64,000 nucleotides of DNA from Reyranella sp. (GCA_019750135.1 JAIEOV010000063.1:1-64000), one strand, 5' to 3'. Positions 35,116 to 44,504 are shown, counted from the first letter of the stretch. A program made the numbers and translations. Notes: generated by a model not told the origin, from the sequence alone.

Positions 35116-36009
35116 ATGACGACCATCGATCATGATGCCGAACTCGCCCGCGCCGGCGCCAACATCACCGGCCTGGGCGGCCAGCTCGCCTTCCTGGCGC
35201 GGCGCTATCCGCTGGGCGCGGTCGGCGCGGTGATCGTGCTGATCTTCGTGCTCACCGCCGTCTTCGCGAACTTCATCGCGCCGTTCGACCCGACCGCGAC
35301 CGACGCCAAGGCCTCGCTGGCGCCTCCCAGCAGCAAATACTGGCTGGGCGCCGACTTCATGGGGCGCGACATGTTCAGCCGTATCGTCCACGGTGCGCGC
35401 ATTTCGCTGGCGGTCGGGGCGGGGGCCATGCTGCTGGGCGGCGTGCTCGGCGTGTCGATCGGCCTGATGAGCGGCTATCTCGGCGGCGCCTTCGATCTCC
35501 TGACGCAGCGCCTGTTGGACGTCATGCAGTCGTTGCCGCTGCTGGTCATGGCGCTGGTCATGGCGGCGGCCCTGGGGCCGTCGCTGGAAAACACCATCAT
35601 CGCCATCGCCATTCCGCTGGTGCCAACTGTCGCCCGCGTCGTGCGCTCGAGTACCCTGTCGTTGCGCGAGCAGCCCTTCGTCGAGGCGGCCCGCGCCGTC
35701 GGCATGGGCGAGATACGCATCGCCGTGCGTCACGTGCTGCCCAACACCCTGGCCCCGTTGATCGTGCTGGCGACGGCCCAGCTCGGCTCGGCGATCCTGG
35801 TCGAGGCCTCGCTGTCGTTCCTCGGCCTCGGCATCCCCGAACCCTATCCCTCGTGGGGCCGCATGCTCTCCGAATCCGCCGCCGAGTACGTGCGCACCGC
35901 GCCCTGGCTGGTGATCTTCCCCGGCGTCGCCATCAGCATGACCGTGTTCGGCACCAACCTCCTGGGCGACGCCCTGCGCGACATCCTCGATCCCCGTCAG
36001 AGATCCTGA
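35116..36009 (+). CDS. ABC transporter permease, DppC-like
   Basis: A 297-residue second permease of the peptide/nickel importer. The N-terminal cytoplasmic tail is followed by a first membrane segment, then PPSSKYWLGADFMGRDMFSRI, the usual DppC region. The ATPase-contact loop RSSTLSLREQPFVEAARAVGM lies near residue 180. It is translationally close to the upstream permease and to the ATPase gene. Confidence 0.94.
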   Translation: MTTIDHDAELARAGANITGLGGQLAFLARRYPLGAVGAVIVLIFVLTAVFANFIAPFDPTATDAKASLAPPSSKYWLGADFMGRDMFSRIVHGARISLAVGAGAMLLGGVLGVSIGLMSGYLGGAFDLLTQRLLDVMQSLPLLVMALVMAAALGPSLENTIIAIAIPLVPTVARVVRSSTLSLREQPFVEAARAVGMGEIRIAVRHVLPNTLAPLIVLATAQLGSAILVEASLSFLGLGIPEPYPSWGRMLSESAAEYVRTAPWLVIFPGVAISMTVFGTNLLGDALRDILDPRQRS

Positions 36010-36021
36010 GGGACAGCGTTC

Positions 36022-37011
36022 ATGAGTTCACTTCTCGAGGTCGAGAATCTCGGCACCTGGTTCTATACGCGGCAAGGCATCGTCAAGGCGGTCGACGGCG
36101 TCGACTTCCAGGTCGCGTCCGGCGAGACGCTGGCCATCGTGGGCGAATCGGGCTGCGGCAAGAGCATGACGGCGCTGTCGCTGATGCGCCTGATCCCCGA
36201 TCCGCCGGGCCGCATCGTCTCGGGCTCGATCCGGCTGGGCGACCGCGATCTCCTGAAGATCAGCGAGGAGGAGATGCGCCGCGTCCGCGGCAACGATATC
36301 TCCATGATCTTCCAGGAGCCGATGACGTCGCTCAACCCGGTGATGACCATCGGCAAGCAGATCGCCGAGGCGCTGATCCTGCACCGCGACATGGACCGCA
36401 AGGCAGCGCTCAGGCGCGCCGTGGAGATGCTCGAACTGGTGCGCATCCCCGAGCCTGCCCAGCGCGCCAAGGAGTATCCGCACCAGCTGTCGGGCGGCAT
36501 GCGCCAGCGCGCCATGATCGCCATGGCGCTCGCCTGCAATCCCAAGGTGCTGATCGCCGACGAGCCGACGACCGCGCTCGACGTCACCATCCAGGCGCAG
36601 ATCCTGGAACTGATCGTCGAGCTGCAGCGCGAGTTCGGCGCCGCGGTGATCCTGATCACCCACGATCTCGGCGTGGTCGCCGAGACGGCGCGGCGGGTCA
36701 TCGTCATGTATGCCGGCCGCAAGGTCGAGGAGGCCGAGGTCGGCGAATTGTTCGCCCGGCCCCTGCACCCGTACACGGTGGGCCTGCTGGCCTCGATCCC
36801 GCGGCTCGACCTGATGCGCGGCGAGGCGGTGCGCAACGCCCAGCGCCTGCAGGAGATCCCGGGCATCGTGCCACCCCTGTTCGACCTGCCCGAAGGCTGC
36901 GCCTTTGCCCCGCGCTGCAACAAGGCCGACGATCTCTGTCGTCGCGAGCGGCCGACCTACGAGCAGAAGAGGACAGGCCACTGGGCGGCCTGCTGGCACT
37001 CCGATGCCTAG
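36022..37011 (+). CDS. ABC transporter ATPase, DppD-like
   Basis: A 329-residue ATPase. Walker A GESGCGKSM at about residues 45-53, Q-loop FQEPMTSLNP, signature LSGGMRQR and Walker B LIADEPTTALD are intact. The C-terminal extension with CAFAPRCNKADDLCRRERP is the oligopeptide/nickel family Cys region. It ends eight bases inside the next ATPase gene. Confidence 0.95.
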   Translation: MSSLLEVENLGTWFYTRQGIVKAVDGVDFQVASGETLAIVGESGCGKSMTALSLMRLIPDPPGRIVSGSIRLGDRDLLKISEEEMRRVRGNDISMIFQEPMTSLNPVMTIGKQIAEALILHRDMDRKAALRRAVEMLELVRIPEPAQRAKEYPHQLSGGMRQRAMIAMALACNPKVLIADEPTTALDVTIQAQILELIVELQREFGAAVILITHDLGVVAETARRVIVMYAGRKVEEAEVGELFARPLHPYTVGLLASIPRLDLMRGEAVRNAQRLQEIPGIVPPLFDLPEGCAFAPRCNKADDLCRRERPTYEQKRTGHWAACWHSDA

Positions 37012-37978
37012 CGCCAACATGCCCGTCCTCGAGGTCTCGAACCTCAAGAAGCACTTCCCGGTGAAGAAGGGCCTGCTGCGCCGCACCGTCGGTCATGTCT
37101 ATGCCGTCGACGGCGTCAGCTTCTCGATCGGCGTCGGCGAGACCTTGGGGCTGGTGGGCGAGAGCGGCTGTGGCAAGACCACCGCCGGCCGCGCCGTGCT
37201 GCGCCTGATCGAGCCGACCTCGGGTTCGGTGAAGGTCGGCGGCACCGAGATCACCGGCCTGTCGAAGTCGGAGATGCGACCCTACCGGGCCGAGATGCAG
37301 ATCATCTTCCAGGATCCGTTCTCGTCGCTGAACCCGCGCATGACGGCGGGCGAGATCGTGGGCGAGCCGCTGCTGGTCCATGGCGTCGCCAAGCGCAAGG
37401 AGCGCGAGGACCAGGTCTCGGCCCTGTTCGCCCGCGTCGGCCTGCGGCCGGCGCAGATGAGCAACTACCCCCACCAGTTCTCGGGTGGCCAGCGCCAGCG
37501 CATCGGCATCGCCCGCGCCCTGGCGCTCGGACCCAAGCTGATCGTGGGCGACGAGCCCGTGTCGGCGCTCGACGTGTCGATCCAGGCACAGGTCATCAAC
37601 CTGCTGCAGGACCTGCAGCGCGAGCGCCAGCTCTCCTATCTCTTCATCTCGCACAATCTCGCGGTGGTCGAGCACATCAGCCACCAGATCGCCGTGATGT
37701 ATCTCGGCCGCATCGTCGAGCACGCCGACACGCGCTCGATCTTCACGCGCCCGCAGCATCCCTACACCGAGGCCCTGCTGTCGGCCGTTCCGGTGCCTGA
37801 CCCCGCCATCCGCCGCAAGAAGATGGTGCTTCAGGGCGACGTGCCGAGCCCCGTGCGGCCGCCGCCGGGCTGCCACTTCCACACCCGCTGCCCTTACGCC
37901 GTCGAGCGCTGCAGGGTCGAATCCCCACCGCTTCGCGAAATCGCGCCGGGCCACAAGGTTTCCTGTCACTTGCGGTAG
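37004..37978 (+). CDS. ABC transporter ATPase, DppF-like
   Basis: A 324-residue second ATPase of the importer. Walker A GESGCGKTT, Q-loop FQDPFSSLNPR, signature FSGGQRQR and Walker B IVGDEPVSALD are all visible. The C-terminal Cys region is CHFHTRCPYAVERC. The ATG at 37004 overlaps the previous stop; a second ATG at 37019 would also begin at the fold. Confidence 0.94.
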   Translation: MPSANMPVLEVSNLKKHFPVKKGLLRRTVGHVYAVDGVSFSIGVGETLGLVGESGCGKTTAGRAVLRLIEPTSGSVKVGGTEITGLSKSEMRPYRAEMQIIFQDPFSSLNPRMTAGEIVGEPLLVHGVAKRKEREDQVSALFARVGLRPAQMSNYPHQFSGGQRQRIGIARALALGPKLIVGDEPVSALDVSIQAQVINLLQDLQRERQLSYLFISHNLAVVEHISHQIAVMYLGRIVEHADTRSIFTRPQHPYTEALLSAVPVPDPAIRRKKMVLQGDVPSPVRPPPGCHFHTRCPYAVERCRVESPPLREIAPGHKVSCHLR

Positions 37979-37980
37979 GC

Positions 37981-38040
37981 GGAGCGCGGACCTCCAGGTC
38001 CGCATCATGATCATGAGCGGACCTGGAGGTCCGCGCTCCG
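37981..38040. repeat. perfect inverted repeat, GGACCTCCAGGTCC family (copy 3)
   Basis: Arms of 23 bases (37981-38003 and 38017-38039) are exact inverted copies, each containing GCGGACCTCCAGGTCCGC or its complement and ending in GGAGC/GCTCC. A 13-base ATCATGA-type spacer separates them. It lies between the last ATPase gene and the next GMC gene, which is on the same strand. Confidence 0.93.
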
Positions 38041-38081
38041 AAGATGATATGACTCTTCCATTAACGAAGGCAGGAAGCGTC

Positions 38082-39698
38082 ATGGCGGCTTTTGATTATG
38101 TGATCGTGGGCGGCGGCTCGGCGGGCTGCGTGCTGGCCAACCGGTTGACCGAGGATCCCAGCGTCAAGGTCCTGCTGCTGGAGGCGGGGCCGGCCGACAA
38201 GTCGATGTGGATCGACATTCCCGCGGGCTTCACCAAGCTGCTCAACCACGACACCTTCAACTGGAACTTCGAGATGGAGGCCGAGGAGGGGATGGCCAAC
38301 CGGCGCATTCCCTGTCCGCGCGGCAGGACGCTCGGCGGCTCGAGCTCGATCAACGGCATGCTCTACGTGCGCGGCCAGCCGCTCGACTACGACACCTGGG
38401 GGCAGCTCGGCAATCGCGGCTGGTCCTATTCGCAGGTCCTGCCCTACTTCAAGAAGTCGGAGAACTTCGAGCCCGGCGGCGACGACAGCCGCGGCAAGGG
38501 CGGCCCGCTGAATGTCGCCAACATGTGCGACACGCACGAGCTTTGCGATGCCTTCATCGATGCCGCCGCCGCGAGCGGCTTTCCGAAGAACAAGGACTAC
38601 AACAACGGCGACCAGGAGGGCTTCGGCTACTACCAAGTGACGATGAAGAACGGCAAGCGCCAGTCGACGGCGCGCGCCTTCCTCGATCCCGCGCGCAGCC
38701 GGTCCAACCTCACGATCGAGACCGACGCGCTGGTGAGCAGGATCATCCTCGAGGGCAAGCGCGCGGTCGGCGTCGCCTACACCGTGCACGGCCAGGCGCG
38801 CGAGGCGCGGGCCGGGCGCGAGGTCATCGTCTCGTGCGGTGCCGTGCAGTCGCCGGGTGTGCTCGAGCATTCCGGCATCGGCCAGCCCGAGCTGCTGCGC
38901 CGCCATGGCATCGAGGTGAAGCACGAGCTGAAGGGCGTCGGCGAGAATTACGGCGACCACTTCGCGCCGCGCATGAACTGGCGGGTGAAGCTGCCGATCA
39001 CGCTGAACGAGCAGACGCGCGGGCTGAGCCTGGTGAAGGAGGTCATCAAGTACTACACGACCGGTCGCGGTGCCTTGGCGCTGACGGCCGGCGTCGTCTA
39101 CGGCTTCGTGCGCACGCGGCCCGGCCTCGATTCACCCGACATGCAGTTCCACATGGCCCATGCCAGCTACGACACCGCCCAGAAGCGGCTGCTCGAGAGG
39201 GAGCCGGGCATGACCGTGGTGATCGGCCAGTGCCGGCCCGATTCGCGCGGCTCGATCCACATCAAGTCGGCGACCCCCGGGACGGCGCCGGCGATCCGGC
39301 CGAACTTCCTGACGGCCCAGATCGACCGCGACGCCACGGTCGCGGGCATGCAGATCGCCCGCAAGATCGTCTCGCACCCGTCGATGGAGAAGTACATCGC
39401 CTTCGAGAACAAGCCGGGCAAGGACGTGAACACCTACGACGAATGGCTCGACTTCGCCCGCGGCAACGGCCAGACGACCTACCATGTCTGCGGCACCTGC
39501 AAGATGGGCAGCGATCCCATGGCGGTGGTCGACGACCGGCTCAGGGTCCACGGCATCGCCGGCCTGCGGGTGATCGACGCCTCGATCATGCCGACCGTGC
39601 CCTCCGGCAACACCAATGCCCCCACGATCATGGTGGCGGAGAAGGGGGCAGATATGATCAAAGAGGATGCCAAGGCGGGCCTCAAGGCCGCCGCCTAA
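38082..39698 (+). CDS. GMC-family oxidoreductase
   Basis: A 538-residue FAD enzyme paralogous to the one at 27650-29242. The dinucleotide fold VIVGGGSAGCVLANRL is near residue 6. Further marks are GGSSSINGMLYVRGQP, the second GMC signature in CGAVQSPGVLEHSGIGQP, and C-terminal YHVCGTCKMG and SGNTNAPTIMVAEKG. It oxidises an unidentified alcohol substrate. The ATG at 38082 has AGGAAG in front. Its frame is open further upstream only because the repeat happens to lack stops. The lipoprotein gene follows after 15 bases. Confidence 0.93.
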   Translation: MAAFDYVIVGGGSAGCVLANRLTEDPSVKVLLLEAGPADKSMWIDIPAGFTKLLNHDTFNWNFEMEAEEGMANRRIPCPRGRTLGGSSSINGMLYVRGQPLDYDTWGQLGNRGWSYSQVLPYFKKSENFEPGGDDSRGKGGPLNVANMCDTHELCDAFIDAAAASGFPKNKDYNNGDQEGFGYYQVTMKNGKRQSTARAFLDPARSRSNLTIETDALVSRIILEGKRAVGVAYTVHGQAREARAGREVIVSCGAVQSPGVLEHSGIGQPELLRRHGIEVKHELKGVGENYGDHFAPRMNWRVKLPITLNEQTRGLSLVKEVIKYYTTGRGALALTAGVVYGFVRTRPGLDSPDMQFHMAHASYDTAQKRLLEREPGMTVVIGQCRPDSRGSIHIKSATPGTAPAIRPNFLTAQIDRDATVAGMQIARKIVSHPSMEKYIAFENKPGKDVNTYDEWLDFARGNGQTTYHVCGTCKMGSDPMAVVDDRLRVHGIAGLRVIDASIMPTVPSGNTNAPTIMVAEKGADMIKEDAKAGLKAAA

Positions 39699-39713
39699 AC
39701 CAGGGGGACTGCG

Positions 39714-40166
39714 GTGAAGCCTTTGATGTCGTTTCTGGCCATTGTCGGGCTCTCGGTCGCCGTGACGGCCTGCAAGCCGGACGTGACCAATCCGCTGGGC
39801 TACCAGCCGGAAAGCAAGGAGAACCTGCTGGCCGACTCGGGCTTCAAGAAGCTGACGCTCAACACGCCGGCCAAGGTCGCCGCCTTCAAGAAGATGCCGC
39901 CGCACCGCATCTCGCAGACCACCTTCAAGGGCAAGCAGGTCTGGGTCTATCCCGACCAGAATGTCTGCGGCTGCCTCTATATCGGCGGCCAGACGGCCTA
40001 CAACACCTTCCTCAAGAAGGGCCGGGCGCAGATGGTCGATAGCCGCGTCAACCAGATGTACAATCAGGACGCCAACGATCCCTACAATCCGACGGCCGAG
40101 ATGGCGCAGCTCGACTGGGGCGACGCCTGGGACGCTTCTGACGCGTACGACCTGTATTTGAACTGA
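39714..40166 (+). CDS. small predicted lipoprotein
   Basis: A 150-residue protein with a lipoprotein signal: hydrophobic SFLAIVGLSVAVTAC, lipobox VTAC. The start is a GTG with GGGGGAC in front. The mature part has VCGCLYIGGQTAYNTFL and is otherwise polar, ending DAWDASDAYDLYLN. I do not recognise the family. It follows the GMC gene closely and is probably cotranscribed with it. Confidence 0.7.
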   Translation: MKPLMSFLAIVGLSVAVTACKPDVTNPLGYQPESKENLLADSGFKKLTLNTPAKVAAFKKMPPHRISQTTFKGKQVWVYPDQNVCGCLYIGGQTAYNTFLKKGRAQMVDSRVNQMYNQDANDPYNPTAEMAQLDWGDAWDASDAYDLYLN

Positions 40167-40170
40167 TCAG

Positions 40171-40300
40171 CGGAGCGCGGACCTCCAGGTCCGCCTCATG
40201 CTCTTCCGGACCGCGAGCTTCCAGCTCGCTCAAGATTCATGAGCGCGCAGGATGCGCGCGGTACGGAAGAATATGAGCGGACCTGGAGGTCCGCGCTCCG
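40171..40300. repeat. nested double palindromic repeat, GGACCTCCAGGTCC family (copy 4)
   Basis: Outer arms 40171-40194 and 40277-40300 carry the same GCGGACCTCCAGGTCCGC unit and its complement, with CGGAGC/GCTCCG ends. Between them lies a second inverted structure with ends TCTTCCG/CGGAAGA and ACCGCG/CGCGGT and cores GAGCTTCCAGCTC and GCGCGCAGGATGCGCGC. It fills the gap between convergent genes. Confidence 0.88.
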
Positions 40301-40309
40301 GCAAGACGA

Positions 40310-41374
40310 TCAGCCGCCGAGCAGCGCCGGCGCCGCCTTGACTTCCTGGCGTTCGACCTTCTTCACGATCTCGGTCAGCTTGGCGTGGGTCGGCGCGGGG
40401 ACGCCGATGTAGTTGCCGCGCTCGGCGACGTAGCCGTTCATGAACTCGATCTCGGTGCGGCGGCCCTTGCGGATGTCCTGGGCCATCGACGGGCGCTGGA
40501 TGTCGGCGCGCGGATTGGGGTTCGTGTTCGAGCCCGGCCGCAGGATCGCCTCGACCTCGTCGAGTGCGGTCTTGTCGCCCTCCGACGCCTTGGCCAACGT
40601 CTCGGGCTCGAACTTGCCGATCTTCTCGATGTGATAGCCCAGCGCCTGGCCGACGCGCACGGCCTCGCCGCCGAGCTTGATCGAGAAGCGGCGGATGGCG
40701 TCGTTGCGATCGCAATCGCTGCCGGTCAGCCCGGTGGCGGCCGACACGCCGTTCTTCATGCCGTTCTGGCAGAGCTTGGCCCAGCGCTCGCCCCACAGGT
40801 TGGTCGTGGTCTTGGCGCTGTCGATGCGGCCCACCATGTCGCGGAGCTCCTCGACGCGGCTGGTGATGCGGCCGTGGACCTCGCCGACGCGGAACACCGT
40901 GTGCTTGTCGCCGCCCTTGGCGACGGTGCGGCGAATACGAGCCGGCTCGAACATGTCGACCGAGATCAGCGAGGCCACCATGCCCACCGTCTTGCCCCAG
41001 CCGACCACGCCCGCGATGCGCTCCTCGTTCAGGCAGTTCTGCAGCGACACGATGTAGCCGTCGGGCGCCAGGTACTGCTTGATCAGCGCCGTCGCCCATT
41101 CGGTGTCGTAGGACTTCATCGACACGAAGGCGATGTCGATCGGCTTCTGGCGCGACAGATCCTGCATCTCGGTGAGATGCATGGTCTTGGCGTTCTTGAC
41201 CGTGACCTTCTCCTCCGGCGTGACGCCGTCGAGCTCCAGCCCGTTCTTGCGGATGGTCTCGATGTTCTCCGGCCAGAAGTCGATCAGGGTCACGTCCTCG
41301 CCCGTATGGGCGAGCCAGCCGCCGACATAACCACCCAATGCGCCGACGCCGACGACCGCAATTCGCTTACCCAT
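40310..41374 (-). CDS. ketopantoate reductase-family protein (2-dehydropantoate 2-reductase-like)
   Basis: A 354-residue NADPH-dependent reductase. The Rossmann start is IAVVGVGALGGYVGGWLAH (residues 4-22). The family region FVSMKSYDTEWATALIKQYL and the long C-terminal helical domain (NAVEAILRPGSNTNP, then WAKLCQNGMKNGVSA) follow. It lacks clear proof of being the pantothenate enzyme and probably handles another 2-oxo acid. It is 11 bases from the next gene in the minus-strand operon. Confidence 0.85.
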   Translation of the reverse strand: MGKRIAVVGVGALGGYVGGWLAHTGEDVTLIDFWPENIETIRKNGLELDGVTPEEKVTVKNAKTMHLTEMQDLSRQKPIDIAFVSMKSYDTEWATALIKQYLAPDGYIVSLQNCLNEERIAGVVGWGKTVGMVASLISVDMFEPARIRRTVAKGGDKHTVFRVGEVHGRITSRVEELRDMVGRIDSAKTTTNLWGERWAKLCQNGMKNGVSAATGLTGSDCDRNDAIRRFSIKLGGEAVRVGQALGYHIEKIGKFEPETLAKASEGDKTALDEVEAILRPGSNTNPNPRADIQRPSMAQDIRKGRRTEIEFMNGYVAERGNYIGVPAPTHAKLTEIVKKVERQEVKAAPALLGG

Positions 41375-41385
41375 TTATTTCCTCC

Positions 41386-42165
41386 TCAAGCTGCCGGCAG
41401 GCGGGCGAGGAAGGCCTCGACCGCCCGATTGAAAAGTACAGGCTGATGCAGGTTGGACGCATGGCCCGCGTCGGCGACCACGACCTTGATCGCCTGCTTG
41501 ATCTTGGCCGCCATGTAGTCGGTGGCGGCCAGAAAGTTGGTATCGTTGGCGCCGACCAGCACCAGGGTCGGCACGGCGACCTTGTCGAGCGACTGGATCA
41601 CCCGGTCGTTGTCCTGCGCCAGCATGCCGCGAGCGGCGCGGGCCAGCCCGCTGGCGTCGCGATGGCGCGTCAGCTTGACCTCGTCGCTGGAATTGAGGGC
41701 GGCCAGGCCCTTGGCCTCGAGGTTGGCGGCGCGCTGATGCGCCGTCTCGTTCCACTTGGCGCGCGCCTCGTCCTTCTTGAAGCCCGGCCCGGTGTCGAAC
41801 AGCATCAGCGCACGCACGCGCTCGGGATGGCTGGCGGTGAAGGCGAGCGACATGTAGCCGCCCAGGGAAAGGCCGGCGATGATCGCCGTCTTGGCCCCGA
41901 CCTCGTCGAGCAGCGCCTTCATGTCGCCCACGGTCAGCGCCTCGGAATAGAGGCTCTGGTCGGCCGGATAGTCCGATTCGCCGTGGCCACGCATGTCCCA
42001 GACGACGACCTGGTAGCGGTCCTTCAGGGCTGCGATCTGGCCGTCCCACATGCGCGCCGTCGAGCTGTAGCCGTGGCTCAGCAGGATCGTCGGCCCCTCT
42101 TTGCTTTTCGTGGGGCCATGGACCTCGTAATGGATCTTCACGCCGTCGCGATCGAGCTGGGCCAT
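41386..42165 (-). CDS. alpha/beta hydrolase
   Basis: A 259-residue alpha/beta hydrolase. Oxyanion region LLSHGYSSTARMWD, nucleophile elbow AGLSLGGYMSLAF and the closing AGHASNLHQP histidine are visible. It resembles 3-oxoadipate enol-lactonase-like hydrolases, though the reaction is unproven. Minus-strand neighbours suggest a shared catabolic route. Confidence 0.87.
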   Translation of the reverse strand: MAQLDRDGVKIHYEVHGPTKSKEGPTILLSHGYSSTARMWDGQIAALKDRYQVVVWDMRGHGESDYPADQSLYSEALTVGDMKALLDEVGAKTAIIAGLSLGGYMSLAFTASHPERVRALMLFDTGPGFKKDEARAKWNETAHQRAANLEAKGLAALNSSDEVKLTRHRDASGLARAARGMLAQDNDRVIQSLDKVAVPTLVLVGANDTNFLAATDYMAAKIKQAIKVVVADAGHASNLHQPVLFNRAVEAFLARLPAA

Positions 42166-42176
42166 GTCTTCTTCCC

Positions 42177-44060
42177 CTACGGTGCGACGCGCGGCTCGTT
42201 GCGTGCGCGCTCCAGATAGCGCTCGGCATCCTCGGCCAGCAGCAAACGCTCCTGGGCGAGGGCCGTGACCACCGTCTGTACCTTGGCGAGGTAGTCCGCC
42301 CCGCCGGCATAGCGTTCGGCCACCGAAGGCCGCGGATCGCCCGACGCCTCGCGCGCCGCCTTGTCGGCCGCGAAGGGCAGGCAGCTGCCGTCGCGATCGG
42401 CCAATTCTCCGGCCGGGTACGGCGCCTTGTACTCGTTCCAGCCCGAATAGGTCGCCAGCGGCACGGCGATATCGGGCAGTCGGATGCCCGCCGCTTCGTT
42501 GCCGTCGCTGTCGACCTTGCAGACAAGCGTGCGATAGGCATCCTCGAGGGTCACCGGGCTCACCCAGTCGACGGGCGGCTGGACCCGGTTGGTAACCTTG
42601 GCGACGGCCGCACCCGGTATGGCCGGGAAGCCGGTCTTGTCAGGCTCGACCAGGGTACCGGCGGCCAAGGTCGGCACGCGGCTCGGGGGCGGCTCCTTGC
42701 CCGTCACGACCCAGTCGTCGAGCGCCATCAGCAGGGCGCGGACGGCCGGCATGGGATTGTGCGGGTTGCGCGGATTGACGTTGGGGCCGGGATCGGTGGT
42801 GGCGCCGGCGCGACCGCCATGCTGGGTGCCGGCGATCATGTAGACGCGGCTGTTCTCCGGCAGCGTCAGGTCCTGCTCGCCGAGCGGATCGGTGTGCAGC
42901 AGCGACGCGCCCTTCTGCCAGTACTCGGTCGAGGTGTTGGTCTCGATCAGCTTGGGATCGCTGCCGTCACCGCGGAACAGCGAGCCTTCCTGCTCGGTCA
43001 GGGGATCGGAGAGCTCCGCCGTCGAAAAAGGGAACGCGTTTTCCGGGAAGCCGTGGTCCTCGTGCTGCGTGCCGGTGCGCGCCGGCTGGCCGAACGGCGT
43101 GTCGAAGAAGATGCGGCCGATGCCGGCGATGTGCGCATGGATGCCGTCGAAGACCTTGCGGCCCTCCTCGTCGCGATTGAAGCCGGCCGAAACGTGGTGG
43201 CGCAGATAACGCCCGGCCTGCGAGAAGCCGATGGCCAGGGCATGGCTGATCTTGCCGCCGGTGGCGGCGATCGCCGCCGGATCGTGGCGCAGCCAGCTCA
43301 CGACGTCGCGGGTCGCCGCGAAGCCAAGGCCCTGCACCTTGGGATTGGTGGCCTCGTAATGGAATTCATACAGCCAGCCCGGCTTGGGCTTGGCGCCGTC
43401 GGCGAGCTTGATCGAACGGGCATCGACGAAGGACCACTGGTCGCGCGGAATCTCGCGACGTGGGTCATCGGCACGCTCGCGGACGCTGAGCCGCGCCCAG
43501 ATCTGGTCCACGGCGGCGGCCTCGTAGGACAGCTTGAACACGTCGAGGTTGCCCACGCGCGTGCCCGAGACGAACTCCTCGCGCACCATCTCGACGATGG
43601 CTTCGCCCTTATTCGTCGCGACCGGCGCCGTCAGTCCCAGGCCCATGTTGGCGCGCGGTGCGTCGGGGTCCCAGCCCGACCACACGATGGTGTAGCCCTG
43701 GCGCAGGGGAAAGCCGTTGCCGACGTCGGCCAGGGTTTTGGGATCGTTCACGCCCTGCGGGCCGTCGGCGATGTTGCCGAACAGCATCTTGCGGCCGCGA
43801 TTGTTCACCTCGTAGAGGATGCGGCCGTTGCCCTTGGCGGGGTCCTTGGGCCGCAGGATGAAGATGTCGGTCGTGTACTCGACCTTGCCGTCGGCGTTGA
43901 GGGGCGCCTTGTCGATCAGGGCGATGTCCTTGTTGCCCGGGTGCTCAGGGTCGACCTCGCCCTTGGCCTTGGCGATCACGCGCTCATAGGCGCCGACGTC
44001 GCCGAACGGCGCGCCATCGGCGAGCGGCTCGACCTTCTCGATATCGAATGAAACCAGCAC
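42177..44060 (-). CDS. large alpha/beta hydrolase-domain protein
   Basis: A 627-residue protein of the alpha/beta-hydrolase-domain family seen next to aromatic and terpenoid degradation genes. The nucleophile elbow reads AIGFSQAGRYLRHHV, and AGTQHGG and the late NPHNPMPAVRALLMAL region are typical. No signal peptide is seen. It ends 11 bases from the small hydrolase gene and its start touches the VOC gene stop. Confidence 0.83.
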   Translation of the reverse strand: MLVSFDIEKVEPLADGAPFGDVGAYERVIAKAKGEVDPEHPGNKDIALIDKAPLNADGKVEYTTDIFILRPKDPAKGNGRILYEVNNRGRKMLFGNIADGPQGVNDPKTLADVGNGFPLRQGYTIVWSGWDPDAPRANMGLGLTAPVATNKGEAIVEMVREEFVSGTRVGNLDVFKLSYEAAAVDQIWARLSVRERADDPRREIPRDQWSFVDARSIKLADGAKPKPGWLYEFHYEATNPKVQGLGFAATRDVVSWLRHDPAAIAATGGKISHALAIGFSQAGRYLRHHVSAGFNRDEEGRKVFDGIHAHIAGIGRIFFDTPFGQPARTGTQHEDHGFPENAFPFSTAELSDPLTEQEGSLFRGDGSDPKLIETNTSTEYWQKGASLLHTDPLGEQDLTLPENSRVYMIAGTQHGGRAGATTDPGPNVNPRNPHNPMPAVRALLMALDDWVVTGKEPPPSRVPTLAAGTLVEPDKTGFPAIPGAAVAKVTNRVQPPVDWVSPVTLEDAYRTLVCKVDSDGNEAAGIRLPDIAVPLATYSGWNEYKAPYPAGELADRDGSCLPFAADKAAREASGDPRPSVAERYAGGADYLAKVQTVVTALAQERLLLAEDAERYLERARNEPRVAP

Positions 44061-44485
44061 TAGGCGCGAGCCTCTTTCTTGGCCTCTTCCGGCGGGAAGT
44101 TCAGCTCAACACCGACGCCGTCGGGATCGTAGAGGAAGATCTGGGCGGCGCCGGTGCGCGGCACGACCTGCTCGCGGAACTTGACGTTCTTCGACTGCAG
44201 GCGCTTGCGCACGCCCGGCAGGTCACTGGCGGCGAAGGCGATGTGGTCGAAGCGGCCGGTGTCGTCGAACGTCTTCTCGGTGCCGCGCACGACGATGCCC
44301 TCGCGCGGCGTGCGCGGTCCCAGCAGGTGCACGGTGGCGACGCCGCCGGAGTAGAGCCAGTAGCCCGGGAAGCCGAGCGGCGGGCGATCGCCGTTCTCCA
44401 GCCCCAGCACGTCGCAATAGAAGTCCTTGGTCGCTTCCAGGTTGGAAGGCTCGATGGTGTAGTGCTGCAGCACGCCAAGCGGCAT
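44060..44485 (-). CDS. VOC-family protein
   Basis: A 141-residue VOC-fold protein of the glyoxalase / extradiol dioxygenase type. Metal-site candidates are H in VLQHYTIE, the pair in RFDHIAFAASD and the glutamate in DPDGVGVELNF. It shares one base with the large hydrolase gene start and so is translationally coupled. Confidence 0.86.
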   Translation of the reverse strand: MPLGVLQHYTIEPSNLEATKDFYCDVLGLENGDRPPLGFPGYWLYSGGVATVHLLGPRTPREGIVVRGTEKTFDDTGRFDHIAFAASDLPGVRKRLQSKNVKFREQVVPRTGAAQIFLYDPDGVGVELNFPPEEAKKEARA

Positions 44486-44504
44486 GGTCCGTCTCCAGGT
44501 ATGA

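Noticed and set aside
27551..40300. CRISPR array
   Set aside because: The repeated units are palindromes at scattered gene ends and have no regular spacers or nearby cas genes.
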